Assembly (NCBI RefSeq): GCF_000217955.3
Contig: NZ_AFOY02000004.1
Span: 1-64,000, forward strand
From: Pseudomonas fluorescens HK44
GTDB taxonomy: Bacteria; Pseudomonadota; Gammaproteobacteria; Pseudomonadales; Pseudomonadaceae
DNA length: 64,000 nt
Direction of reading: 5' to 3'
In this document: in pieces, positions 31,945-39,506 of the stretch
Numbering within the stretch: position 1 is the first letter of the stretch
Layout of the letters: every line of letters starts with the position of its first letter
Program-made: the position numbers and the translations under genes
Notes under the pieces: generated by a model
The model's database searches: none
Told to the model about the DNA's origin: nothing
What the model saw: the letters and a program-made list of their open reading frames with translations, nothing else

Positions 31945-32583
31945 TCAGTAGCGGCCGAGCACCTTGCTGGGCGCGAGGATGTTGCCGACGTAGTGGATCT
32001 TCTCGATGTCGCTGCGCTCGATCGTCCGGCGCTCACCATAGGCAGCATTGACCGACATCAGGCTGACTTCTTCATCGTTCTGGAACAGCAGCTCCTTGAC
32101 CATGCTCTGGCCGTCCAGGGTGGTCACCATGACGTACTCGCCGGGAACCAAGCGGTGGTTCGGCTCGCAAATGGCTACCCAGCCATTGCGGATGGCTGGG
32201 GCCATGGAATCGCCTTTGAGCCTCAAGGCATAAGCATCCTCATCCCGCGAGTAGGTTTCAACCCAGCCATCGGCCTGATTGACGCCGATCCAATAGCCGT
32301 CCGGCCCAAGCTGAGCGGTGCCCACAATGTCGATCCTTCGCGGAGGGGAGGTTATTGGTGGTCCGGGCTCAACGTTTGACTCTGCCGCTCCAGATCCGTC
32401 AGACAGCCACACAGGGTCGACGCCACATACCTGCGCAAGCTTTACCAGATAACCGCTGGTGCGCGTAAGGCCTCGCTCTATCTCGGAAACGGAGGCCTGC
32501 TTTATTCCTGCGCGTTCGGCGAGCTGGGCCTGCGTTAGACCTGCATCTTTGCGAGCTTTTTTCAGTCTGTCTTTGAGTTCCAT
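31945..32583 (-). CDS. cI: CI-type prophage repressor (XRE + S24 peptidase)
   Basis: 212 residues. Helix-turn-helix at 4-60 (LTQAQLAERAGIKQASVSEI); a LexA/CI-type S24 domain from about 85 with Ser126 (GDSMAP) and Lys163 (SMVKE) as the self-cleavage dyad. Cleavage probably falls near GTAQLG (88-93). It should hold lysogeny by binding the three OR sites just upstream and the two OL sites 3 kb left, and be inactivated in the SOS response. The start at 32583 precedes the HTH; the in-frame ATG at 32643 would run through the operators. Confidence 0.92.
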   Translation of the reverse strand: MELKDRLKKARKDAGLTQAQLAERAGIKQASVSEIERGLTRTSGYLVKLAQVCGVDPVWLSDGSGAAESNVEPGPPITSPPRRIDIVGTAQLGPDGYWIGVNQADGWVETYSRDEDAYALRLKGDSMAPAIRNGWVAICEPNHRLVPGEYVMVTTLDGQSMVKELLFQNDEEVSLMSVNAAYGERRTIERSDIEKIHYVGNILAPSKVLGRY

Positions 32584-32595
32584 GACCGGAAAGAT

Positions 32596-32657
32596 AAAGG
32601 GCAGCCTTTGAAGTTGCAAAAAGGTGTTCCTTTGCTCTAACATAAAGGCATCCCTTT
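32596..32657. promoter_or_regulatory. OR: three 14-bp operators at exact 24-bp spacing
   Basis: AAAGGGCAGCCTTT (32596-32609), AAAGGTGTTCCTTT (32620-32633) and AAAGGCATCCCTTT (32644-32657) share perfect AAAGG/CCTTT arms. Start-to-start distance is 24 bp in both cases, placing them on nearly the same helix face. They lie between CI and Cro, as OR3-OR2-OR1 do in lambda. Confidence 0.88.
32614..32643 (+). promoter_or_regulatory. Rightward early promoter PR (candidate)
   Basis: TTGCAA at 32614-32619 and TAACAT at 32638-32643 with an 18-bp spacer, embedded among the OR operators and 30 bp ahead of cro. A moderately good match. Confidence 0.6.
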
Positions 32658-32673
32658 AAATGGGCGGAGAATC

Positions 32674-32883
32674 ATGAATAATTCCTTTGAAAAGCTGGTC
32701 GATCATTTCGGCTCGCAAATGGCTACAGCTGCCGCCCTTGGCGTTAAGCAGGGGACTGTGAGCGGGTGGGTTCGCGGCCTGCATGGCTGCACCGCCGAAG
32801 TTGCTATGCGCGCAGAGATCGCAACGGCAGGCGCTATCAAGGCCCGCGATCTCCGCCCGAGCATTCCAGTTTTAGCCGCCTAA
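32674..32883 (+). CDS. Cro/YdaS-like repressor
   Basis: 69 residues with a helix-turn-helix (LVDHFGSQMATAAALGVKQG...VSGWV) of the YdaS/Cro type. First gene of the rightward early operon, opposite CI. It probably competes with CI at OR to favour lytic growth. GGCGGAG ribosome site. Confidence 0.85.
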   Translation: MNNSFEKLVDHFGSQMATAAALGVKQGTVSGWVRGLHGCTAEVAMRAEIATAGAIKARDLRPSIPVLAA

Positions 32884-32915
32884 CCAAAATTCCAACCACG
32901 TAAGGAAGCCTCCCT

Positions 32916-33131
32916 ATGCACTCAGACCCAGCCAACAAGCGCGACGCCATCTGCAAGGTTCGCTTTACCCAGCGCGCCAAGAGACAGCTGCAGATGGAAG
33001 CAAAAATGGCCGGCATGCAGCTCGCCACCTACCTGCATGAACTGGCAGAGCTTGGGCGCGCCCACCGTGCTGCTGAAGCAGTCCGGGAAATCCACGGGGT
33101 AAGCGCCCAAGACAATCATAAGACGGCCTGA
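32916..33131 (+). CDS. Small phage protein, RHH-like
   Basis: 71 residues; VRFTQRAKRQLQMEAKMAGM and QLATYLHELAELGRA resemble a ribbon-helix-helix or CopG-like start. AAGGAAG before the ATG. Possible small DNA-binding protein. Confidence 0.55.
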   Translation: MHSDPANKRDAICKVRFTQRAKRQLQMEAKMAGMQLATYLHELAELGRAHRAAEAVREIHGVSAQDNHKTA

Positions 33132-33150
33132 GGGCCCTCAGGAGGGTCGT

Positions 33151-33369
33151 GTGCCCGAATTTGACTGCGAATTTAGTTCGCTCCCCGCGGGGGCGCAGCA
33201 GGAGATTCGAGAACTAGCCCATCAGCTCGGATGGAGCCTTGATTTGGCGACTGAAGAGTACTTGTTGGCAGCCAGCTCGATAGCTGCCGCAGGAAGGGTT
33301 GTTCAGAACTCCCGCAAAGCCCCGGTACTGGAGCTTGTAGGACACAAAAGGGCCCTCGATAGGGGCTAG
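33151..33369 (+). CDS. Small phage hypothetical protein (GTG start)
   Basis: 72 residues from a GTG, set by the GGAGGG site 6 bases upstream. Helical, with an Ala-rich centre. Unknown role. Confidence 0.55.
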   Translation: MPEFDCEFSSLPAGAQQEIRELAHQLGWSLDLATEEYLLAASSIAAAGRVVQNSRKAPVLELVGHKRALDRG

Positions 33370-33396
33370 TTAAGCAGCACAACCAGGGGCTTCCAG

Positions 33397-33756
33397 ATGG
33401 CCTACGACAACAAAGCGCACTGCAACACCCACCAGTTGAAGTCGCGCCTGAATGACGACGCCTACGCCGATCTCAGAGCGGAAGCGCTGGAGCGGGAGAC
33501 TCAGCCGGGCGCACTGGTTCGCGACCTGACTTTGGCAGCGTTGCAGTTCAAGCGTGAGCACGGGTACTTCCCGCTGCTGGACGACCAGGGGGTTGAGGGG
33601 CGTGAACTGGACGACTTTCCGGCCCTGCGTGAGCTGGCCCGCGAACTGAACATTCAGCCTCGCGAACTGATCCTTGATCTCGCCCGCAAAGCGCTGGCGA
33701 TCAAGCTGGAGCACGAGCAGCTGTCGTTGCTCGATGACAAGAAACACAGCGCTTAA
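33397..33756 (+). CDS. Phage hypothetical protein
   Basis: 119 residues, charged and helical, with two similar halves ending in LDD (PLLDDQGVEG and SLLDDKKHSA). No family recognised. Confidence 0.55.
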   Translation: MAYDNKAHCNTHQLKSRLNDDAYADLRAEALERETQPGALVRDLTLAALQFKREHGYFPLLDDQGVEGRELDDFPALRELARELNIQPRELILDLARKALAIKLEHEQLSLLDDKKHSA

Positions 33757-33774
33757 TTCCGAAGGGAGGCACCT

Positions 33775-33990
33775 ATGTCTGCAGTAACAGCAGTAGGGCA
33801 GTGCAAGCAGGACGAGAAGGATGCGTTGGAGTGCTTGGCTGATGAGATGGGTATCAGCGCGGTAGATTTTTTCGACCAGCTCCTGGCTGGAGCAGAGGAG
33901 GCTGCGCAACGTCGCGCCGCTCGCCGTGCTGCCAAGACAATCACTGAGGCATTGGGCGGAAACGTCCTTCCGTTCGGCCCTGTGAAGTGA
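33775..33990 (+). CDS. Small phage hypothetical protein
   Basis: 71 residues, acidic first half and an Arg/Ala-rich helix (EEAAQRRAARRAAKTI) near the end. GGAGG before the ATG. Confidence 0.5.
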   Translation: MSAVTAVGQCKQDEKDALECLADEMGISAVDFFDQLLAGAEEAAQRRAARRAAKTITEALGGNVLPFGPVK

Positions 33991-34000
33991 GCTTCGGAGC

Positions 34001-34034
34001 CCTAATTAGGGGCCGTGGCTGGCACCTAATTAGG
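34001..34034. repeat. Two copies of the palindrome CCTAATTAGG, 24 bp apart
   Basis: Perfect 10-bp palindromes at 34001-34010 and 34025-34034, both followed by GG, between two early genes. The spacing equals that of the OR sites but the sequence differs, so a second regulator may bind here. Confidence 0.6.
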
Positions 34035-34096
34035 GGTAAGCGCAGGACAAGCCAGCAACTCAAACGAAAGACCTGAACTTGATAACGGAGAAGGGC

Positions 34097-34525
34097 ATGA
34101 ACCTGACATCCAAAGAGCGTGAAATCGCTATTCAGGCCATCGCGGCCAGGGCAGGCGGCTCTCCAGCCGAGGCGGCAAGGCAAATCCTGGAAGGGATTGT
34201 TGCATTGGATATGCCTGGCAGGCCGGTCGTGTTCTGGCCCGAACGCTCAAGCATTCGAGACCCTTCGATGACTCTGGCAGAAATGGCGGCCTGGCATGAA
34301 AGCCAGGCGACCGAGCTTCGTAAGTTGATTGCAGAGGGTGAAGCTTACTGGGTCCAGAGAGGTATCAAATGTGAACTCCCCTCCCTTCAAGAAAATCGAT
34401 GTCCTTCTGCACAGGGTCGTACATCGGAGATCCCTGTAGGTGAAGAAGCTCGTCGTGAAGCACAAGAAGAAGCAGCTCGTTCGAAAGAGCTGAAACCTGA
34501 TCAGGGTGCCAGTGATGCTTCTTGA
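34097..34525 (+). CDS. Phage hypothetical protein
   Basis: 142 residues from the ATG with AGAAGGG upstream. The N-terminal half (KEREIAIQAIAARAGGSPAE) is helical; the C-terminal 50 residues are charged and overlap a minus-strand gene over 161 bp, so the true C-terminus or one of the two genes is uncertain. Confidence 0.5.
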   Translation: MNLTSKEREIAIQAIAARAGGSPAEAARQILEGIVALDMPGRPVVFWPERSSIRDPSMTLAEMAAWHESQATELRKLIAEGEAYWVQRGIKCELPSLQENRCPSAQGRTSEIPVGEEARREAQEEAARSKELKPDQGASDAS

Positions 34526-34730
34526 TCAGGTAGGCGCTCACCGGCTTGTTGCCGTCCATTGGCTCCCAAAAGGTTGCCTGCGCCTCCCGTTGCATTTCGC
34601 AAAAACAGAAGAGCAGGTATCCGGGAATAGCCTTGATGACAGCCGACTTGATAACCCCGAGATTCTGCTCGGAATCCGAAAGCCCGGTGTGCTCCCTCCA
34701 TACCTTCGGGTAGTTCACAGGTTCGCTCAT
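34365..34730 (-). CDS. Phage hypothetical protein on the opposite strand
   Basis: 121 residues, MSEPVNYPKVWREHTGLSDS ..., with AGGAGG 8 bases before the ATG. It runs against the early rightward genes and overlaps the tail of the previous gene. It may be transcribed as part of a small leftward unit together with 34901-35119. Unknown role. Confidence 0.6.
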   Translation of the reverse strand: MSEPVNYPKVWREHTGLSDSEQNLGVIKSAVIKAIPGYLLFCFCEMQREAQATFWEPMDGNKPVSAYLIKKHHWHPDQVSALSNELLLLVLHDELLHLQGSPMYDPVQKDIDFLEGRGVHI

Positions 34731-34828
34731 ATGTCCGGCCTCCTAGGCCTTTTTGTGTGTAAGCAAAAAGCTATCACGGATGCGCCGGACACCTATACCG
34801 CGACACGCCAATCAGCAGGAGAAAGGTA

Positions 34829-35116
34829 ATGGCCGAACACCAGCAAGTGACGTTTTCGATCACCATAAAACCATTTGCCGACCAAGTTGAGTCGACCGCT
34901 TTAAAGCTCGCCCCGGAGGCGCGCCTTCAGTTTCTCAACGATGTCCTTGCCCTGCTTTCGGATGCGCGCGTTGAGCTCATCGACAGTGCAGAGAGCCGCA
35001 CATTCACCGCAGACAACCATTACGTCATCCCCACCAGCTTCGCCGGGCTTGATGAGCTTTGTGCTGCCGCATTGCTCGCAGGTGGGGCTGAAGCTCCCCA
35101 CGGGAATAATTTCTGA
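34829..35116 (+). CDS. Phage hypothetical protein, overlaps an antisense gene
   Basis: 95 residues, MAEHQQVTFSITIKPFADQV ..., with GGAGAAAGG before the ATG. Two thirds of it lie opposite the zinc-ribbon gene at 34901-35119. Codon third positions look acceptable in both frames, so I cannot exclude either. Confidence 0.45.
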   Translation: MAEHQQVTFSITIKPFADQVESTALKLAPEARLQFLNDVLALLSDARVELIDSAESRTFTADNHYVIPTSFAGLDELCAAALLAGGAEAPHGNNF

Positions 35117-35119
35117 CAT
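34901..35119 (-). CDS. Zinc-ribbon phage protein, overlaps an antisense gene
   Basis: 72 residues. CEQCGSTKLIKPGEAGGDD and VVCGECAALC give a CxxC...CxxC zinc ribbon; the tail is a basic helix. AGGAGG precedes the ATG at 35119. Similar small zinc-ribbon proteins occur in Pseudomonas phages. It lies antisense to 34829-35116. Confidence 0.6.
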   Translation of the reverse strand: MSEIIPVGSFSPTCEQCGSTKLIKPGEAGGDDVMVVCGECAALCTVDELNARIRKQGKDIVEKLKARLRGEL

Positions 35120-35359
35120 CGGAACCTCCTGATTCACTGGGTTGGGTGAGAGCTTCCCAGCGTAGCAGGTGGTTCCGACCTTAACCGCGATGACAAATCG
35201 CAGACATGAAAAAGCCGGGGTAAGAGCCCGGCTGATTCGACAACATTTAGTGAGGCCGATAATGAACCATCACACCGAATCAGGCAATACCCACGAATCC
35301 GCGACACGCTTTCAGATTCATAAAAACGTGTCGCGCACTAATTTGCCGGAGGTCACCCA

Positions 35360-36202
35360 ATGACAACCGACAACATCATCGCAATCAATCCTCGGGGGTT
35401 CACCCGAATGGAAAACAGCCTGATGGATGCCTTAATGGTCATTGATCTGCCAGGCCGTGAGCTGAAGGTTGCCCTGTTCATCGCCAAGGCCACTATCAAC
35501 TTCCAGGCTGGCCCTGTTCGCATCAAGGCTGCTGAGGTATCCAAATCCACTAACCTGCACCCTGACGTCGTCTCCAAGGCCATCAGCCACCTACTGAAGC
35601 GCCGCGTGATCTTCCGTGAGGGTGGTTCGCGCGGCGATATCGGTCTGTGCGACCCGAAGGAATGGGCCTATGTTGAATGTCCGAGTCGGACCAAACGGTC
35701 TGACTCGGGCCATATGGGCCGAGTCGTAAGCATCACGAGACAGACCAAAACAGACGACTCCCTTCTTTATTCTAAGAAAGAAACCTTATTACCTCTTTCT
35801 ACGAAAGAGAGTAATGCCCCCCTTGAGAAATCCAAGCGCGCTCCCCGAAAAACCAAGCCAGCTGCCGACTCGGCTTTCGGAAAGGCTCAGATGCTCGCTG
35901 ACAACCCGCACCAGATCCCTGATCAACTGCTTGTCGATTGGTTGGCCCTGCGCAAGACCAAGCGCGCCGCCGTCAGCCTGACCGTGTGGGATGCCCTGAA
36001 CGCCGAACTGACCAAGTGCGCCGAGCTGGGGATCCTCGCTAAGGACGCGATGACCGAGGCCCTGTCCGCTGGCTGGCAGGGGTTCAAGGCCGACTGGATC
36101 GCTAATCGACTCGCTCAAGCTGGCCGTGCCCCGTCTGCCGCTTCTGCCGGCCCAGACTTCTACAGCACCGCATGGCGCAATGACTTGAGCGACGAGCTAT
36201 GA
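35360..36202 (+). CDS. Replication initiator, lambda O-like
   Basis: 280 residues. The N-terminal winged-helix domain (residues 1-105, GFTRMENSLMDALMVIDLPG ... ISHLLKRRVIFREGGSRGDIG) is that of phage O proteins. A linker follows whose DNA carries repeats and AT-rich sequence (candidate origin), then a C-terminal domain that should contact the helicase loader. Its stop overlaps the next gene by 4 bases. Confidence 0.88.
   Translation: MTTDNIIAINPRGFTRMENSLMDALMVIDLPGRELKVALFIAKATINFQAGPVRIKAAEVSKSTNLHPDVVSKAISHLLKRRVIFREGGSRGDIGLCDPKEWAYVECPSRTKRSDSGHMGRVVSITRQTKTDDSLLYSKKETLLPLSTKESNAPLEKSKRAPRKTKPAADSAFGKAQMLADNPHQIPDQLLVDWLALRKTKRAAVSLTVWDALNAELTKCAELGILAKDAMTEALSAGWQGFKADWIANRLAQAGRAPSAASAGPDFYSTAWRNDLSDEL
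35681..35812. other. Candidate phage replication origin inside O
   Basis: The word CCGAGTC recurs as CCGAGTCGGACC (35681), its near-inverse GGTCTGACTCGG (35697) and GCCGAGTCG (35718), followed by an AT-rich stretch at about 35765-35812. Lambda-type origins have this order of iterons then an AT-rich region in the middle of O. Confidence 0.5.
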
Positions 36203-36921
36203 GAATCGTCAAGTCGGTCACGCCCGCCGCTGCAAAGGCGATACGCACCGGACAAGGATCTGCCCCGGCACCTGTCCAGCTGGGCAATGTCGACAGCCAG
36301 ACCGCTGAAGTGGTCGAGAAGATTTTCCGCCAGCTCAAGGCTATTTTCCCGGCATGGAAAACCGCTTGGCCAGACGAAAAGGCGCTCGGTTCGGCGCAGC
36401 GCAGTTGGACCAAGGGCTTCATCGACGCCGGTATCTGCGACATCAACCAAGTCGAGTTCGGGATCAAGCAATGCCGCAAGAGCGGCTCGCCGTTCGCGCC
36501 AAGCATCGGCCAGTTCATCCAGTGGTGCACGCCTGGACCAGCGGCTTACGGCATGCCAGCAGCCGCTGACGCATGGATGGAGGCTCTCATGGGTACTGCC
36601 AGCCACGAAGCAGTGCGAATCGCCGCCAACGCTACCGGAATTTTCGACCTGCGATCAGCCAAGCAGGATGACAAGGCGATGCGTGCACGCTTCGAACGCA
36701 ACTACGAAATCGTTCTACGCCGCGCCCAGTCCGGCCAGCCGCTCGACGGCAAGATTCTCACCGGCATCGGTCACGACAGTCAGAAATCCCAGCTTGAACT
36801 GGCTGATGAACTGGCTGACCAGCAGACCCAAGAGCGGATCGCGAAGCAAGGCATCCCGTCCGACGGCGCATCTGCTCGTGCTCAGCTGATGGCGAAATTT
36901 GGCAAGAGGAGTGCGCAATGA
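36199..36921 (+). CDS. Replication protein P-like helicase loader
   Basis: 240 residues. The block FRQLKAIFPAWKTAWPDEKA, WTKGFIDAGI and FAPSIGQFIQWC is the phage P-protein signature. It should bring the host DnaB helicase to the O-bound origin. Coupled to O by an ATGA overlap. Confidence 0.87.
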   Translation: MRIVKSVTPAAAKAIRTGQGSAPAPVQLGNVDSQTAEVVEKIFRQLKAIFPAWKTAWPDEKALGSAQRSWTKGFIDAGICDINQVEFGIKQCRKSGSPFAPSIGQFIQWCTPGPAAYGMPAAADAWMEALMGTASHEAVRIAANATGIFDLRSAKQDDKAMRARFERNYEIVLRRAQSGQPLDGKILTGIGHDSQKSQLELADELADQQTQERIAKQGIPSDGASARAQLMAKFGKRSAQ

Positions 36922-37151
36922 AGATCAGCAACCCGTTTAAGAAGGCCGTCAGGGAGTTCCTGAAGACACTGGGCTTTATTGCTCTGTGCGTGACGGTGAC
37001 GGCGTGCATTGGGGTTGTAGTCATAGCCTCCCTGAACTACGTGAACTCTCTCGGCTTCAGCGTGGTTGAGTCAGTACTGATTGCCGTTGGTGCGTATTCA
37101 CTGCTGCTCGCTCTATGGGCCGCATTTCTGGCTTACCGGAGGGCCAAGTAA
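36918..37151 (+). CDS. Small phage membrane protein
   Basis: 77 residues with two hydrophobic segments (about 15-40 and 48-72) and a basic end. Overlaps both neighbours, so it is coupled to the replication genes. Unknown role. Confidence 0.65.
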   Translation: MKISNPFKKAVREFLKTLGFIALCVTVTACIGVVVIASLNYVNSLGFSVVESVLIAVGAYSLLLALWAAFLAYRRAK

Positions 37152-37366
37152 TGGCTGACATCGCAGATCTGGCAGACAACGAAATCGAAGAAGCCCTCAA
37201 TCGGACTTTGGCCCAGCGCACGGTTTACACCGGCATCAGCGCCACTGAATGCGAGTGTGGCGAGGAGATCCCTGAAGGACGTCGCCTGGCCATTCCGGGG
37301 GTGAAGCTGTGCACGCCTTGTGCTGAGCGTGAAGCGCTGGTGAAACAGGGAGTGCGCAGAGCATGA
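37151..37366 (+). CDS. DksA/TraR-type zinc finger protein
   Basis: 71 residues with CECGEEIPEGRRLAIPG then CTPC, the four-cysteine finger of DksA/TraR phage proteins. Family members can bind the RNA polymerase secondary channel; that is not shown for this one. The start at 37151 overlaps the upstream stop by one base. Confidence 0.8.
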   Translation: MADIADLADNEIEEALNRTLAQRTVYTGISATECECGEEIPEGRRLAIPGVKLCTPCAEREALVKQGVRRA

Positions 37367-37590
37367 GCAACTGGAAGCTGTTCCGCCTATCCCTCGCCAA
37401 TCACCCCGGCCTGACTATTGGCTGGATGTGGCCGGCACTACTCGCTGTCGCAATGCTGGTCCGTAACGATATGCCACCGCTGATTTTCTGGCTGACCGTG
37501 TACCCGGCAGTCGCGGCGCTTCCATGGATTCCGATCCTGTGCACAGCCTGGAGCGGGCGCAAGGAATACGACGAGGTGGATCATGACTGA
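37363..37590 (+). CDS. Small phage membrane protein
   Basis: 75 residues with two hydrophobic segments (about 18-33 and 40-62) and an acidic end. 4-base overlap upstream and 8-base overlap with NinB downstream. Unknown role. Confidence 0.6.
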   Translation: MSNWKLFRLSLANHPGLTIGWMWPALLAVAMLVRNDMPPLIFWLTVYPAVAALPWIPILCTAWSGRKEYDEVDHD

Positions 37591-38053
37591 CAAGATATCA
37601 GTCAACAGCTCAGCCCGACTCTCCGAGGCCATCACCAAGCTGACCGCCATGTTCCGCGAGAAGAAGTTCGTGGTGGTGTCGCTGCGTCCGGGCAAGGACC
37701 GCACCCTCGATCAAAACGCCCTGTGGTTCGCCCTGTATCAGCGTATCTCCGAAATGACACAGATCGGTGTTGTCGAGGATGCGCGGCGTTACTGCAAGCT
37801 CCATTTTGGCGTGCAGATCCTGCTGAACGAGGACGAAGACTTTCGCACTGGTTGGTACCGAACCATGCGGCACCTGTCTTACGAGGAAAAGCTGGACTTG
37901 ATGGGCGCGAACGCGCTGTTCGGCCCCGATGGTTTCCCGGTGACGCGCCTGTTCAACCGCGCGCAGGGCATCGCCTTCACCGATCGCATCGTGGATGAGT
38001 TCACAGCCAAGGGCGTCTTCTTCAGCGACATCCTCGGGGAGGTGGCGGCATGA
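37583..38053 (+). CDS. NinB-like recombination protein
   Basis: 156 residues. KDRTLDQNALWFALYQRISE, DARRYCKLHFGVQIL and FPVTRLFNRAQGIAF match NinB/Orf, a phage single-strand DNA recombination mediator that can replace RecFOR functions. In a ninR-like region with NinG downstream. Confidence 0.85.
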   Translation: MTDKISVNSSARLSEAITKLTAMFREKKFVVVSLRPGKDRTLDQNALWFALYQRISEMTQIGVVEDARRYCKLHFGVQILLNEDEDFRTGWYRTMRHLSYEEKLDLMGANALFGPDGFPVTRLFNRAQGIAFTDRIVDEFTAKGVFFSDILGEVAA

Positions 38054-38322
38054 ACCACAACTTCAACGCGGGCGATCTTGCCCTGACCATCGTTCACGAC
38101 GTCGAGCTGCCGGCCTACAGCGTGGTGCAGATCGAGTCGCGGATTCAGAAAGGCGATCTGCTCGAGACGCGTGACTGGAAGGAAGTCCCTTCGCCTGGCG
38201 CTGGCTGGCTGGTATCTCGCGAAGGTCTTGCCTTCCAATTGGCCTACGGCGACGGGGAGCTGATGCCGCTGCGCAAAGACTTCGCCCCAGAGCAGCAGAG
38301 GGTGCTGGAGGTGGTCGCATGA
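38050..38322 (+). CDS. Phage hypothetical protein
   Basis: 90 residues, probably a small beta-domain (NAGDLALTIVHDVELPAYSV). Four-base overlaps on both sides. No family recognised. Confidence 0.6.
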   Translation: MNHNFNAGDLALTIVHDVELPAYSVVQIESRIQKGDLLETRDWKEVPSPGAGWLVSREGLAFQLAYGDGELMPLRKDFAPEQQRVLEVVA

Positions 38323-38540
38323 AAACCGGCGAAGAAATCAGGCTCTGTCCTGAAGCGAATCGTCAGTTTTGGACTGATCGTGCGCGTTTCAATCTGGCTT
38401 GCTACCGGTACAACGGGGCGGGTCCTGCTGATCGTCGCCTTGAGCGCGCCGCTTTCCGTAAGTGCATGGCGCATCGCCGAGCACAGACCTATCTCGATGT
38501 GCAGCATGGACAATTGGATCTGTTCGAGGCTGCAGCATGA
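38319..38540 (+). CDS. Small phage hypothetical protein
   Basis: 73 residues, MKTGEEIRLCPEANRQFWTD ..., basic and helical. Overlaps both neighbours by 4 bases. Unknown role. Confidence 0.55.
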   Translation: MKTGEEIRLCPEANRQFWTDRARFNLACYRYNGAGPADRRLERAAFRKCMAHRRAQTYLDVQHGQLDLFEAAA

Positions 38541-39121
38541 GTCTTCCAGCCAAGCAGCCACGCCCCAAGAAATGTCGCGTCGAATCATGCAGGGCCTTAT
38601 TTGTCCCTTCGCGTCTGGGTCAGGCAGTTTGCAGCCCGGCCTGCGCGATTCTTGATGCTCCGAAGAATCACGAGAGGGCAGGCAAGGCTCTTGCCGATGT
38701 GGGGCGCAAGGAGCTGCGTGCGGCGAAGGAAAAGGTCAAGACGCGCGCCGACCACATGAAGGATGCGCAACGATCCTTCAACACCTGGATTCGCCTCAGA
38801 GACGCCGGGCAGCCATGTATCTCATGCGGCACAACCGCGAATGTCCAGTATTGCGCCGGCCACTATCGGACAGTTGGATCATGCCCAGAGCTCCGCTTCG
38901 AACCCCACAACGTGCATCTCCAATGCAACAAGAACTGCAACATGGAGAAGTCCGGGAACATCGTTGCCTATCGCCCGCGCCTACTGGAAAAGATCGGGCC
39001 TGAAATGCTGGCTTGGATTGAAGGGCCTCATGAGCCCCAGCGATACACCATCGAAGACCTGAAAGCCATCACCGCTGAATACCGAGCAAAGACCCGTGAA
39101 CTGAAGAGGGCGATCGCATGA
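38537..39121 (+). CDS. NinG-like recombination protein (Rap)
   Basis: 194 residues. An N-terminal zinc finger (CRVESCRALF ... CSPAC), the NinG central domain (FNTWIRLRDAGQPCISCGTT), and CAGHYRTVGSCPELRFEPHN with HLQCNKNCN. NinG/Rap is a structure-specific endonuclease promoting phage recombination. The start at 38537 overlaps the upstream stop by 4 bases. Confidence 0.9.
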   Translation: MSLPAKQPRPKKCRVESCRALFVPSRLGQAVCSPACAILDAPKNHERAGKALADVGRKELRAAKEKVKTRADHMKDAQRSFNTWIRLRDAGQPCISCGTTANVQYCAGHYRTVGSCPELRFEPHNVHLQCNKNCNMEKSGNIVAYRPRLLEKIGPEMLAWIEGPHEPQRYTIEDLKAITAEYRAKTRELKRAIA

Positions 39122-39315
39122 TCTGGAAAGCCATCAGCAAAAACTGCATGTCCTCCGAAGAGGGCTATCTGGTCAGCCGGTACGCCCTGCAGCACGGGTA
39201 TGGCTACACCGTGCGCTGCCCGAAAGGGAAACTCATCCACGCTGGCGACGACGCGGCAAAGGCCAAAGCAGCATGTGTTGACCATTTTGAATTGACCCAG
39301 GGGAAAGCAGCATGA
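39118..39315 (+). CDS. Small phage hypothetical protein
   Basis: 65 residues, mixed alpha/beta (MIWKAISKNCMSSEEGYLVS). Four-base overlaps on both sides place it firmly in the nin-like operon. Unknown role. Confidence 0.55.
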   Translation: MIWKAISKNCMSSEEGYLVSRYALQHGYGYTVRCPKGKLIHAGDDAAKAKAACVDHFELTQGKAA

Positions 39316-39506
39316 GCGAGTCAGTCCGTCAAAGATTCGAGAGTTGGTTCGCGCTGCAGCACTTGCGAGTCACAGGCAACCATCTGTCGATCGAGGAAAT
39401 GCAGCACTTGCGCGGGGAAAGTGACGACTACAGCAAACACGCCTATATGCACGGCTGCTGGATTGGCTTCTGTGCCGCCAACACCATCGCCGGGGAGCAT
39501 GTCTGA
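39312..39506 (+). CDS. Small phage hypothetical protein
   Basis: 64 residues: RFESWFALQHLRV ... KHAYMHGCWIGFCAAN, a phage accessory pattern with no known activity. It overlaps the phosphoesterase start by one base. Confidence 0.55.
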   Translation: MSESVRQRFESWFALQHLRVTGNHLSIEEMQHLRGESDDYSKHAYMHGCWIGFCAANTIAGEHV

